DNA of 17,484 nt from an uncultured Desulfobacterium sp. (GCA_937124525.1 CAKZLA010000590.1:1-17484), one strand, 5' to 3'. Numbered from the stretch's first letter, positions 6,315-13,892 are shown. Numbers and translations are program-made. The notes: generated by a model not told the origin, from the letters alone.

Positions 6315-8803
6315 GCGCCAACCCCCATACCAGGGGGGGATGACTGTAACTCTGGGAAAAAAGCACCATGATATTGGTCTGTCATATCAATGTGTTCCCG
6401 CTTTTTTTTGCCACTGTGGGGATGTCCGTTGGGGGCTTCTCCCATGATGTCAGCCAAGGCACTGCCCCAGTGGCAGGTGTGCCGGATGTGTTCATGGCAC
6501 CGCTTCCTGATGGCATGAAAATTCTGTGGATGGTGAACCATCATGTGATGGAAGCGAAGTATCTGTTCCACCCAGGGATCTATGCTTTCAACCCCAAGGA
6601 CATGACCTGTTTCGCCGTCAAGAATGATTTCCTGGGGTCCGCCGATGTCGGAAACCAGGGCAGGCACACCGCTGGCCTGGGCCTCCAGAATCACCATACC
6701 AAAGGTGTCTGTGATGCTCGGGAAGACAAACAGATCTGCAATGTCATAAAACTGCTGTAGGTCCTGGGGACTGACACGTCCTATGAAATGGACTCTGTCA
6801 TGGGTGGGGAAGTGTTCTTTTAATTCTGACAGATCAGGGCCGTCTCCACAGAGAATCAAATTGATGTTCTCATGGGTTTTTTGGGCTTCAACGTAGACTT
6901 GCATCAAAAAATCAATATTTTTATCCCGGCTCACACGACCAGCCCACAAAAGGGTGATGCCGGGCTGGATACCGTGGACTTCTTTGAATCGGTTTTTCCA
7001 TTGGGTATCTCTATTCATGGGGTTCACAGTCATTCCCCGTTTGAACAGGGACATTTTTTCATACAGGTAGCCCTGACGCTGGAGAATGTGCATATATTCC
7101 AGAGTGGGAACCTTTATATGAGTGGAGAGGGCGTAAAATCGATTGATGGCCGATTCGATAAGCCCTGTCAACGCTTCATCCTGGAATATGGATGCCGCCT
7201 GGGCGGCAAAATCGGTATGATAGATGGTGACGCATTCGATGTTAAGAATTTTAGCCATCATCATACCCAGGATGCCCACCGGTCCGGGAGTGGAAACAAT
7301 GATACGGTGGGGGCAGCATTGATAAATTTGGGCCATTGATGTCAGCAGGGAGGGAAAATTCATGGAGTAACTGTTGTAAAAACGGGGAGTGATGGTGTAG
7401 ATGGAGGGAAGCACCATGAGGTTGTCCGGTAGATTATCTGTTAGACCATTGGTTCCCCGGCAGGTCACAAAGGTGAGGTTCAAATCTCTTTGTTCACTCT
7501 CCTTGCAAAAACGTTCCAGGGTGACGGAGACACCGTTCAGGTCATTAAAGGTGTCCGTGAACCAGAGGGTGTTGTGTGGGTGAATATCCTTGTGGCCATT
7601 GTAGCGCTGGCTCAGTTCAGAGAGTAATACCCTGTCATGGGAAAGGTGTTTCAGGGATGAAAAAAAGGGGATGCTGATAAAAAAGGCGGGCAGGGAGATG
7701 AGTAAATTTTTCATCAAACGACCGATGTCACCTTTTAACAGATCTTCTTCCAGTGATGCCAGGAGCAGTTTGAAAAACTCATCCAGCAAAAGTCCCATAC
7801 TGTGGTAAATGTTGTCCATTTTGGTGTCCACATCCAAATGGGGATCATGGGACCAATTGTAGACATCCTCAAAAAATGTCAACATGATTTTATCTTTTAA
7901 TTGGGTTCTTTTTTTCACCTTTCGGTAGGTGATCCACCGTTTCAGGCGGCTCTGCTTTTCTTCAAACACAATGGTATTGATGAACTGGATGATGCCTCCA
8001 GGGGCTGTTTTACCTGTGTGAATGGAGAAATCACAAAATATTTTATAGATGGAAAAGGCAAAGGATTTGTAGTCATTGCACCGTCCCCAGCATTGTGTCT
8101 TTTTTTCTTTTATGCTCTGGATGAACCCCTGTCTGGTGTGGGGGCTGTCAATTGTGGTTGCGGTGTGGCCGATGAAAAGTCCTGCATGGTCATCGGACCC
8201 ACCGGTGAATCCCTTATCCCATGGGGTGGCACTGATGGGGTCTATGCCGTGTCTTCCCACCATGACTTCAATGTGTTCCGGAGTCAAATTCATCAGAATA
8301 TTCTGCCAGGTTTCATTGCCGTCCCGGCCCCGGGCCCCGTTAAGTCCTTCAAAAATGTCAAAGAGCAGGATCAGTTTTTCCAGGGTATCCAGATCCAGGC
8401 GATTGTTGATGCTGTAGAATCCATGGGCCACGGAGTAGGCAATGTCATTGTCCCTGATATAACTGCGCAATTTATAAATATTGCGTCGGAGGGCTTCAAT
8501 GCGTAAAAATTGTTCCGGTGAAATATCATATAACAGCAGATGGATTTTGCAGTTGTTTTCCGGAAAATAGGTGGTGCTTTCCACGCTGATAAAGGTGTCC
8601 CCTGGATACGCCTGGACAAGCTCAGATGACCCTTCAATGGTGTTATGATCTGTGATGGTGACAAAATCCATCCCCGCCTCTTTTGCACAATTGTACAAGG
8701 TGTGGATGTCTGTGTAGGATTCACTGGCACCTGCCTTTTTAAGAAACCATTCCGATGGCCTTCTGGACGCTTTGGAGTGAACATGCAGATCTGCACGGAT
8801 CAT
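6311..8803 (-). CDS. PHP-domain phosphoesterase fused to GT4 glycosyltransferase
   Basis: 830 residues, two enzymes in one chain. The PHP metallo-phosphoesterase domain (about 1-240) shows DLHVHS (His7, His9), TITDHN (Asp52, His53), VES (Glu75), VAH (His127) and GGSDDHAG (Asp204, His206), so the metal site looks intact. A helical linker (about 245-400) holds a strongly hydrophobic stretch near 366-384 (LLISLPAFFISIPFFSSL) that could bind the membrane. The GT4 domain (about 410-785) opens with LWFTDTFNDLNGVSVTLE, then WAGRVSRDKNIDFL, LCGDGPDLSEL, and DTFGMVILEAQASGVP near 699-714, the nucleotide-sugar site with Asp in place of the first Glu of the EX7E motif. The tail after 790 is polar and probably disordered. 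ATG at 8803 has AAGGAGAA. It is coupled to the radical SAM gene. In a phosphate-stress cluster, glycolipid synthesis is the best guess; polysaccharide synthesis is the alternative. Confidence 0.9.
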   Translation of the reverse strand: MIRADLHVHSKASRRPSEWFLKKAGASESYTDIHTLYNCAKEAGMDFVTITDHNTIEGSSELVQAYPGDTFISVESTTYFPENNCKIHLLLYDISPEQFLRIEALRRNIYKLRSYIRDNDIAYSVAHGFYSINNRLDLDTLEKLILLFDIFEGLNGARGRDGNETWQNILMNLTPEHIEVMVGRHGIDPISATPWDKGFTGGSDDHAGLFIGHTATTIDSPHTRQGFIQSIKEKKTQCWGRCNDYKSFAFSIYKIFCDFSIHTGKTAPGGIIQFINTIVFEEKQSRLKRWITYRKVKKRTQLKDKIMLTFFEDVYNWSHDPHLDVDTKMDNIYHSMGLLLDEFFKLLLASLEEDLLKGDIGRLMKNLLISLPAFFISIPFFSSLKHLSHDRVLLSELSQRYNGHKDIHPHNTLWFTDTFNDLNGVSVTLERFCKESEQRDLNLTFVTCRGTNGLTDNLPDNLMVLPSIYTITPRFYNSYSMNFPSLLTSMAQIYQCCPHRIIVSTPGPVGILGMMMAKILNIECVTIYHTDFAAQAASIFQDEALTGLIESAINRFYALSTHIKVPTLEYMHILQRQGYLYEKMSLFKRGMTVNPMNRDTQWKNRFKEVHGIQPGITLLWAGRVSRDKNIDFLMQVYVEAQKTHENINLILCGDGPDLSELKEHFPTHDRVHFIGRVSPQDLQQFYDIADLFVFPSITDTFGMVILEAQASGVPALVSDIGGPQEIILDGETGHVLGVESIDPWVEQILRFHHMMVHHPQNFHAIRKRCHEHIRHTCHWGSALADIMGEAPNGHPHSGKKKREHIDMTDQYHGAFFPELQSSPPGMGVGA

Positions 8804-8869
8804 TTATTTCTCCTTAAATTGTCGGCATTTTTCATTCTTCAGTTTACACTTGTTGCAACCATAACCCAT
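8804..8869 (-). CDS. Possible tiny Cys-rich ORF directly before the PHP-GT gene
   Basis: The ATG-initiated reading frame encodes 21 residues, MGYGCNKCKLKNEKCRQFKE plus a final Lys, with a C-x2-C-x6-C pattern. The frame is open back to a TTG at 8926, which would give 40 residues beginning LVNYFLRTPLHFGDDD. The stop abuts the ATG of the PHP-GT gene (TAAATG), and the ribosome site of that gene lies inside the last codons, as in translational coupling. No clear ribosome site precedes either start, so it could be a leader peptide, a small metal-binding protein or chance. No function can be assigned. Confidence 0.35.
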   Translation of the reverse strand: MGYGCNKCKLKNEKCRQFKEK

Positions 8870-8899
8870 TGCTCGGGGATCATCGTCCCCAAAGTGTAA
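8844..8899 (-). promoter_or_regulatory. Structured leader upstream of the PHP-GT gene
   Basis: An 8-bp inverted repeat (TTACACTT at 8844-8851, AAGTGTAA at 8892-8899) encloses two smaller ones: GTTGCAAC (8852-8859, self-complementary) and GGGGA/TCCCC (8875-8879 with 8886-8890, 6-base loop). On the minus-strand RNA this would fold as a closed multiloop ending about 40 bases before the PHP-GT start. It overlaps the tiny ORF above, so RNA structure and coding are competing explanations. It does not match a riboswitch class that I recognise. Confidence 0.35.
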
Positions 8900-8926
8900 G
8901 GGAGTTCTTAGGAAATAATTTACCAA

Positions 8927-9341
8927 ACACTAATTAGCTAAGCACGGTCTATCCGGTGTTCGGTACCTAAAAGCAGGTCGTTTTATCAATTCGAAGTCCC
9001 TAAACTAAAGTATTTTTTTGGTAATTTGAAGGATGCCAAATTGTGATGTTAAAAATTAAGATTTTGGAATCAAGCCCAGAGGTTGCAAGGGGGTGCCTTT
9101 TTCTGTTATCAGACACGTGTTTATTGTTCAAAAACACAGGAACACTTACCAGTTGAGTCTTATTGACACTTTTACCAGGAATTTGTTGGAATTTTATTTG
9201 CCCTTGATTATAAAATGATTATTTTTGTAAAATTACTTTCCATTGGGCGACGTTAGAACCAACCTCAATTTTATTCACTATTGACGGAATACGGATTAAA
9301 GATAGTTAATAATATTTATATTTAACAACTAAAAGGAAGCT
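8927..9341. other. AT-rich intergenic region between divergent PHP-GT and SEC-C genes
   Basis: No credible ORF is seen in these 415 bases. They contain the left inverted-repeat arm (9006-9041), TTAGCTAA (8933-8940, a perfect palindrome) and two possible plus-strand promoter elements for the SEC-C gene. TTGACA at 9163-9168 has TGGAAT 18 bases on, and TTGACG at 9281-9286 has only weak -10 candidates. CTAAGCACGG near 8937-8946 also occurs, on the opposite strand, within the direct repeats upstream of phnS. None of these elements is strong enough to assign a start of transcription. Confidence 0.4.
9006..9041 (+). repeat. Left arm of inverted repeat flanking the SEC-C gene
   Basis: The arm reads TAAAGTATTTTT (9006-9017), a 10-base insert TTGGTAATTT, then GAAGGATGCC (9028-9037) and AAAT. 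The reverse complement of 10481-10507 has the same two blocks in the same order without the insert. Having both a 12-mer and a 10-mer conserved in order makes chance unlikely. Confidence 0.7.
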
Positions 9342-10463
9342 ATGAAGATAGGCCGCAATGCGCCGTGCCCATGTGGTAGTGGCAAGAAGTATAAGAAATG
9401 CTGTTTGGATAAAGATCAACAAACCGCAAGAAAGCATCCTAATGAAGACAATTTTATTCAACCAACTCCCCGGGAGGTCCATGGGAAAAGAGGCCAGAAA
9501 GGTTCCGGAATCCGAATTCGGCCATATGTTATGGCCAAAATGTGTGATCCAACAGAAAAATTTGTACAAGATCTTTTAGCCAGCCGCCCTGATTTAGGTG
9601 GAAGAGATATGATCTCGGTTTCACAAATCCGAGCATTAACTACAGAGCAAATCATTAAAAAGTTGTCGGAACAAGGGATAAATTATAATCAGGAGCAATT
9701 TATTGCCATATGCGAAAAAAAAGACTCAGCTTGGGATGTCGCTGATGTATTGTGGCCGAAACAGACAAAATCTCTTAAAAAGAACGTTTCCGATATCGTT
9801 TGCATTGGAACATGTATTCTATGGGAAAAATTATATGATGAAAAAAAATTGACCAAGGTTTCCGTTGAAATGTTGGATGACTGGATGGGAAATGGCTATA
9901 AACAATTAGATAAAGATATTTTTAAAGCATGCCGTATATGGATGAAGGTTTGGGAGATATTTAAAAACAATTACGATTTGGACAACAGCTCTATTGAGGA
10001 AATAGATCACCAATTTAATGGAAGGCAGTCATTTTTCAACTGGTGCCAGGATTTTGAAATGGAACTGCTAAACGCTTCGATTGACTCAAAAGAATATGCA
10101 GAATTTGGCGTTGCCTATCTGAATGATTTTTTAGCCTACTTTGACAATGAAGAGGATAGCTTTGTCAATCAATTCAAGTCGTCTCTTGGAGAATGTTATT
10201 GTCGATCTGGAGATCAAGAGGCGGGTGAAAAAGTAATCAGGGAATTAATTCGGCAGTATCCCAATAGGGTGGTTGGCTATATAGCAATGGAAATGGCGTT
10301 TTCGATCAGAGAAAGGAACGGTCAGACAGCGGCTGACAAAGAGCGGTTGAAAATATTAGAAGACGCAAAGAACTATCCCGTCATTGATGGGGAGAATTAT
10401 GATTTGGACAGACGAATATCTTCCTTAAAGCAAGAAATAGCAAATCTTGAAGCAAAATCTTAA
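9342..10463 (+). CDS. SEC-C zinc-motif protein of unknown function
   Basis: 373 residues, the only convincing plus-strand gene. The N-terminus MKIGRNAPCPCGSGKKYKKC carries a SEC-C motif (Cys9-x-Cys11-x8-Cys20-Cys21), a small zinc knuckle best known from the SecA C-terminus. Here it stands at the N-terminus of an otherwise helical protein. The middle is acidic and unrecognised. The region around 255-310 (YLNDFLAYFDNEED to AGEKVIRELIRQYPN) looks like tetratricopeptide-type helices, and the end (RRISSLKQEIANLEAK) like a short coiled coil. ATG has AAGGAAG 4 bases upstream. It is visibly more AT-rich than the flanking operons, faces pstB head-on, and sits inside an inverted-repeat pair, all consistent with recent arrival. 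It shows no phosphate-related feature. Alternatives such as a SecB-like helper or a cargo/defence gene cannot be separated here. Confidence 0.85.
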   Translation: MKIGRNAPCPCGSGKKYKKCCLDKDQQTARKHPNEDNFIQPTPREVHGKRGQKGSGIRIRPYVMAKMCDPTEKFVQDLLASRPDLGGRDMISVSQIRALTTEQIIKKLSEQGINYNQEQFIAICEKKDSAWDVADVLWPKQTKSLKKNVSDIVCIGTCILWEKLYDEKKLTKVSVEMLDDWMGNGYKQLDKDIFKACRIWMKVWEIFKNNYDLDNSSIEEIDHQFNGRQSFFNWCQDFEMELLNASIDSKEYAEFGVAYLNDFLAYFDNEEDSFVNQFKSSLGECYCRSGDQEAGEKVIRELIRQYPNRVVGYIAMEMAFSIRERNGQTAADKERLKILEDAKNYPVIDGENYDLDRRISSLKQEIANLEAKS

Positions 10464-10480
10464 CATATTTTTTATCCTTA

Positions 10481-10507
10481 ATTTGGGCATCCTTCAAAAA
10501 TACTTTA
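10481..10507 (-). repeat. Right arm of inverted repeat flanking the SEC-C gene
   Basis: Read on the minus strand the arm is TAAAGTATTTTT (10507-10496) followed directly by GAAGGATGCCC (10495-10485) and AAAT. It mirrors the left arm at 9006-9041 apart from that arm's 10-base insert and one missing C. It begins 18 bases after the SEC-C stop. Confidence 0.7.
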
Positions 10508-10589
10508 CACTTTATTTGAATATTCCCCATTTGCAGGGACTTTTCCCAAAAGGCTGTAACGTATCTTTGAAGTCATAGGAAGGATGCCC
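10485..10589. repeat. 11-bp inverted repeat between SEC-C and pstB 3' ends
   Basis: GGGCATCCTTC (10485-10495) and GAAGGATGCCC (10579-10589) are perfect reverse complements 83 bases apart. The right copy abuts the pstB stop codon. It is a third copy of the GAAGGATGCC core found in both arms around the SEC-C gene. In RNA from either side it could form a long-loop hairpin between the converging genes. No classical U-tract terminator is seen for pstB. Confidence 0.6.
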
Positions 10590-11339
10590 TTATTTGATGG
10601 CTTGTTCTGCGAACGGACGGTTATTGGTCTGGTGGGCCACCAGAGAAAGTTTTCCATCCGACAATACCAGGTTCCTGTCCGCGATCCTCCGGATCTGGTC
10701 CATGTAATGGGAGACCATAACAATGGTGCATCCGGCTTTCAGATCCAGAAGCAGGGTTTCAATTTTTTCAACTGAGACCGGGTCCAGTGAGGATGTCGGC
10801 TCGTCCATCAGGAGCACTTCCGGCTGAAGAACCAGGGTTCTGGCAATGCACAGTCGCTGGAGCTGCCCCCCCGAAAGCATCCGCGCATCACTTGAGAGCC
10901 TGTCTTTCACTTCCTCCCACAGGTGAGCCTGTTTTAATGCCGTTTCGATTTTTTCCAGCACCGTATTTTTCTCTGAGATACCAGCCAGCTTTAACGGGAA
11001 TTGCATGTTTTTCAGTATGCTCATCGGGAGGGGGTTGGGCATCTGAAAAACCATCCCCACCTTTCGGCGCAGATGGTGGACACCGCACTCCTTTTTCGTG
11101 ATCTCCTCTAAGCCTTTACCGAAATCAATCCAGATACGGCCCGTTGCTTTGGCACCGTCAATGTTTTCCCACAAACGGTTAAAAGCGGTCAGTAAACTGG
11201 ATTTTCCTTGTCCAGAGGGGCCGCTGACAGCGGTAATGGTACCGGCTGGAATATCCAGATCAATAGTGTTCAGGACCTGATGTGCCCCATAAAAAAAATT
11301 GAGCCCGCGTACCTTTATTTTTATTTTTGCCTTCGTCAT
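10590..11339 (-). CDS. pstB: Phosphate ABC transporter ATPase PstB
   Basis: ATPase of the high-affinity phosphate importer, 249 residues, the usual PstB size. Walker A GPSGQGKS at 40-47, Q-loop Gln99 in GMVFQMPNPLPMSI (a PstB-like stretch), signature LSGGQLQRLCIART from 155, Walker B VLLMDE at 175-180 and switch His211. The signature has Leu where most PstB proteins have a second Gln (LSGGQQQR). ATG overlaps the pstA stop by 4 bases. It is the last gene of the operon. The phoU gene that often follows pstB is absent, the next gene being the convergent SEC-C gene. Confidence 0.93.
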   Translation of the reverse strand: MTKAKIKIKVRGLNFFYGAHQVLNTIDLDIPAGTITAVSGPSGQGKSSLLTAFNRLWENIDGAKATGRIWIDFGKGLEEITKKECGVHHLRRKVGMVFQMPNPLPMSILKNMQFPLKLAGISEKNTVLEKIETALKQAHLWEEVKDRLSSDARMLSGGQLQRLCIARTLVLQPEVLLMDEPTSSLDPVSVEKIETLLLDLKAGCTIVMVSHYMDQIRRIADRNLVLSDGKLSLVAHQTNNRPFAEQAIK

Positions 11340-12202
11340 CGTACTTTTCTTTTAATCCAGTATGCAAAAATGTACAAGCCCCCGCAGATAAAGAGCAGAA
11401 TCAAGGCAGCACCATAACCTCTCATTAATTCCGAGGCATCCGCATACTCTGCTGCTGTATAATATATGAAGAACGGCAGCGCTTCATAGCCTGAGAAAAC
11501 TGAACCCGGAATTCCGGCTGTGGCAACGGCCCCTGTCAGCATAATGACTGCAGTATCCTCAGCGCTCCTTCCAATGGCAAGAATGATACCGCCTACAATG
11601 TCCTTTGCCGCCATGGGAATCAGGACATACCACAGGTTCTGGGCCCGGGTGGCCCCCAGGCCCGGTGCTGTCAGCCGGACCTGGGGTGGAAGACTTTCCA
11701 GTGCAATTTGTGTTGAACGGATGATATACGGAATGACCAAAAATGCCAGGCACAGTGCGGAAATGAGCAGACAGGGGTAGAGTTGTTTAAAAAAATGCTG
11801 GTGCAGAAAAATGGTGACTGCAAATCCAGACAGTCCAACCACAATGGATGGCAGGGATGCCATGATATCAAACATCAGCCCCAGGATTCTCCGGGTTCCT
11901 GGTAAGGCAAATTCTGACAGGAAAACACCGGCAGCAATGCCCACCGGAAGGGCAAAGGTCATTGATAAAAAAATAAGTGCCAGGGTTCCTGCAATGGCAG
12001 GGAGCAGACCGCCGAACACCTGCTTTTTTAAAAAAAGCGCTTCAAGCACCGGTGTATCGGCAAAGATAAGATTCAAGTTCAGGGTGGAGAATCCATGGAA
12101 CAAGAGATAGCCCGCGATTGTTAAAATGGCTGATGTGAGGATCAGCACGCAGCACCAGGCATAGGTTTTTAGAAGAATATCTGCAGCAGATCTGTTTTTC
12201 AT
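11336..12202 (-). CDS. pstA: Phosphate ABC transporter permease PstA
   Basis: Inner-membrane permease subunit, 288 residues. About six hydrophobic segments are seen: first near 15-36, others near 67-95, 113-133, 143-163, 202-220 and 262-282. The family-typical stretch MASLPSIVVGLSGF (about 114-127) is present, and the EAA-type coupling loop is APGLGATRAQNLWYVLIP at 179-196, followed by ILAIGRSAEDTAVIMLTGA, the PstA/PstC hallmark. It overlaps pstC at its start (ATGA, 12202-12199) and pstB at its end (ATGA), so translation is coupled. It pairs with PstC to form the phosphate channel. The order C-A-B fixes it as PstA rather than PstC. Confidence 0.93.
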   Translation of the reverse strand: MKNRSAADILLKTYAWCCVLILTSAILTIAGYLLFHGFSTLNLNLIFADTPVLEALFLKKQVFGGLLPAIAGTLALIFLSMTFALPVGIAAGVFLSEFALPGTRRILGLMFDIMASLPSIVVGLSGFAVTIFLHQHFFKQLYPCLLISALCLAFLVIPYIIRSTQIALESLPPQVRLTAPGLGATRAQNLWYVLIPMAAKDIVGGIILAIGRSAEDTAVIMLTGAVATAGIPGSVFSGYEALPFFIYYTAAEYADASELMRGYGAALILLFICGGLYIFAYWIKRKVR

Positions 12203-13053
12203 GAAGATGTCTGCCCTTTTCCGGCAGCACGGGCAGAGAAAATGCCAAGACAGGTCAGCAGGTAGAGTGTCAATGCGCAGACAAAAAGTGTTTTAAATTC
12301 CATGCTGTCAAAATCAGCAGCTGTCACCAAGGCGATATGAGCGGTCAGGGTCCTTGCAGAATCCAGGATATGACCGGGAAAAGCAATGGAGTTCCCGCTG
12401 ATCATCAGTGCAATGAGGGTGTCCCCCACAGCCCTGCCGAATCCGAGAATCAAGCCTGTGAGGATTCCTTTCCAGGCATAGGGCAGAATGATCATGAAAA
12501 ATTTTTGTGCCGGTGTGGCCCCCATGGCTTCCACAGCCATGGTATATTGCAGGGGGACGTTGGATATACTTTGTGAAAAAATCAGTATCATGGTGGGTGA
12601 GATCACCAGTGCCAGCATGATGGAAGCAGAGAGAATGCACATGCCGGAGCCCTGTAGAAAAGTTTCCCGAATAAAAGGAACGATGAGAAAAATACCGATA
12701 AAACCATATACCACTGTGGGAACCGCTGTCATCGCCTCAACCAGGTGTTGGAAAATTTTTCCCACAGCTCCCGGACAGGTGACCCGGATAAAAATCGCAC
12801 CGCCAAAACTGACAGGAGCTGCAATGATCAGGCTTAGAACTGAAATATACAGGCTGCCGAGGATCATGGGGCCGATGCCGAACTGCCCCTGGTTTGGCAG
12901 CCATGGGTGGGTCAGTATGTGGACCGTATCTAATGCTTTGAGAACGGGGATGCTTAGCCATGCCATAAACGCCAGCACACCAAAGGTCAGTGCCGCACAT
13001 CCCCATGCGGCTGTCTGAAGGCAAATTTTTGGAATACGGTCATTTTCAAGCAT
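12199..13053 (-). CDS. pstC: Phosphate ABC transporter permease PstC
   Basis: Inner-membrane permease subunit, 284 residues. First transmembrane segment near 18-38, a periplasmic loop of about 25 residues, then the permease core. VEAMTAVPTVVYGFIGIF (105-122) is the conserved PstC stretch. The coupling loop is VEAMGATPAQKFFMIILP at 174-191, followed by LGFGRAVGDTLIALMISGN. Its ATG shares one base with the pstS stop (TGATG at 13055-13051), and its end overlaps pstA by 4 bases. It forms the heterodimeric channel with PstA. Confidence 0.93.
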   Translation of the reverse strand: MLENDRIPKICLQTAAWGCAALTFGVLAFMAWLSIPVLKALDTVHILTHPWLPNQGQFGIGPMILGSLYISVLSLIIAAPVSFGGAIFIRVTCPGAVGKIFQHLVEAMTAVPTVVYGFIGIFLIVPFIRETFLQGSGMCILSASIMLALVISPTMILIFSQSISNVPLQYTMAVEAMGATPAQKFFMIILPYAWKGILTGLILGFGRAVGDTLIALMISGNSIAFPGHILDSARTLTAHIALVTAADFDSMEFKTLFVCALTLYLLTCLGIFSARAAGKGQTSS

Positions 13054-13892
13054 CAGCGAACCGGCACAAATCCTTTTTGTGCAACAATTTTCTGACCTTC
13101 AGGGCTCAAAAGATAGTTGATGAATTTTTCAGCCAGTCCTGTGGCAGGGCCTTTGGTGTTACTATAGAGGCCTCGGGAAATTTTATACTTGCCGGATTTG
13201 ACTGTTTCCAAATCCGGTCGCACACCATCCAATGAAACGGCTGCAACGCTCTGGTCAATATATCCCACAGACATATACCCGATGGCGTATGGGTTTTTTG
13301 AAACCGCGGTTTTCATTGCACCATTGGAGGCGACAAACTGTGCCTTGGGAGAAATTTCGCCTTTTGCAAGGGCTTTTTTCCAGAATACCGAGCGGGTCCC
13401 GCTGGACTCGTCCCGGGTATATACGGTGATGGGTCGATCCGGGCCGCCAAGTGTTTTCCAGTTGTTGATGCGGCCTGCGAAAATATCCTGCAGTTGTTTT
13501 GATGTGAGTGCTTGCACAGGATTTTCAGGATGAACCACTGTGCCGACGCCGTCAATGGCCCATTTGTAAAGGGAAAGCCCGTATTTTTGGATTTCAGCGT
13601 CACTGGCCTTTCTTCCTGAGTTGCCAATTTGAACCAGACCCTCTCCCACCTGCTTGATGCCGGCCCCGGAGCCTCCCCCAGCAATGGTAATCTGGATATC
13701 CGGATTCTTGCCCATGACGTTCTGTGCGGCAATCTTCATTACGGGGATATGCGCTGTTCCGCCTGATATCCTGAGTGTCCCTTTTTCTCCCGTAAACGTA
13801 TCAATGCCGTCTGCCGGACTGGAAGAAACCAGAACAAAACAGCAGGCTATCAGCCATGCCAGATGTTTAAGAGTGTTCAGAAAAATTCTCAT
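13053..13892 (-). CDS. pstS: Periplasmic phosphate-binding protein PstS
   Basis: Phosphate receptor of the Pst system, 279 residues, the short PstS form of about 270-280 common outside enterobacteria. The signal peptide has a hydrophobic core at about 11-24 and a likely cleavage near SSSPADG. LIAC at 14-17 resembles a lipobox but comes very early, so a soluble periplasmic form is more likely. Ligand-site stretches: RISGGTAHIPVM (about 41-52), AGGGSGAGIKQVGEG, and TRDESSGTRSVFWKKAL. The end (LAEKFINYLLSPEGQKIVAQKGFVPV) is typical. ATG at 13892 has AAAGGGGG 5 bases upstream. It starts 79 bases after the YibE/F-like gene. An AT-rich palindrome lies in that gap, but I see no convincing Pho box. 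Confidence 0.93.
   Translation of the reverse strand: MRIFLNTLKHLAWLIACCFVLVSSSPADGIDTFTGEKGTLRISGGTAHIPVMKIAAQNVMGKNPDIQITIAGGGSGAGIKQVGEGLVQIGNSGRKASDAEIQKYGLSLYKWAIDGVGTVVHPENPVQALTSKQLQDIFAGRINNWKTLGGPDRPITVYTRDESSGTRSVFWKKALAKGEISPKAQFVASNGAMKTAVSKNPYAIGYMSVGYIDQSVAAVSLDGVRPDLETVKSGKYKISRGLYSNTKGPATGLAEKFINYLLSPEGQKIVAQKGFVPVR

Noticed and set aside
9241..9270. CGTTAGAACC near the SEC-C gene as part of an integron attC site, since SEC-C genes occur in gene cassettes
   Set aside because: It does not fit the GTTRRRY core properly, and no matching RYYYAAC partner with the expected spacing was found after the gene.
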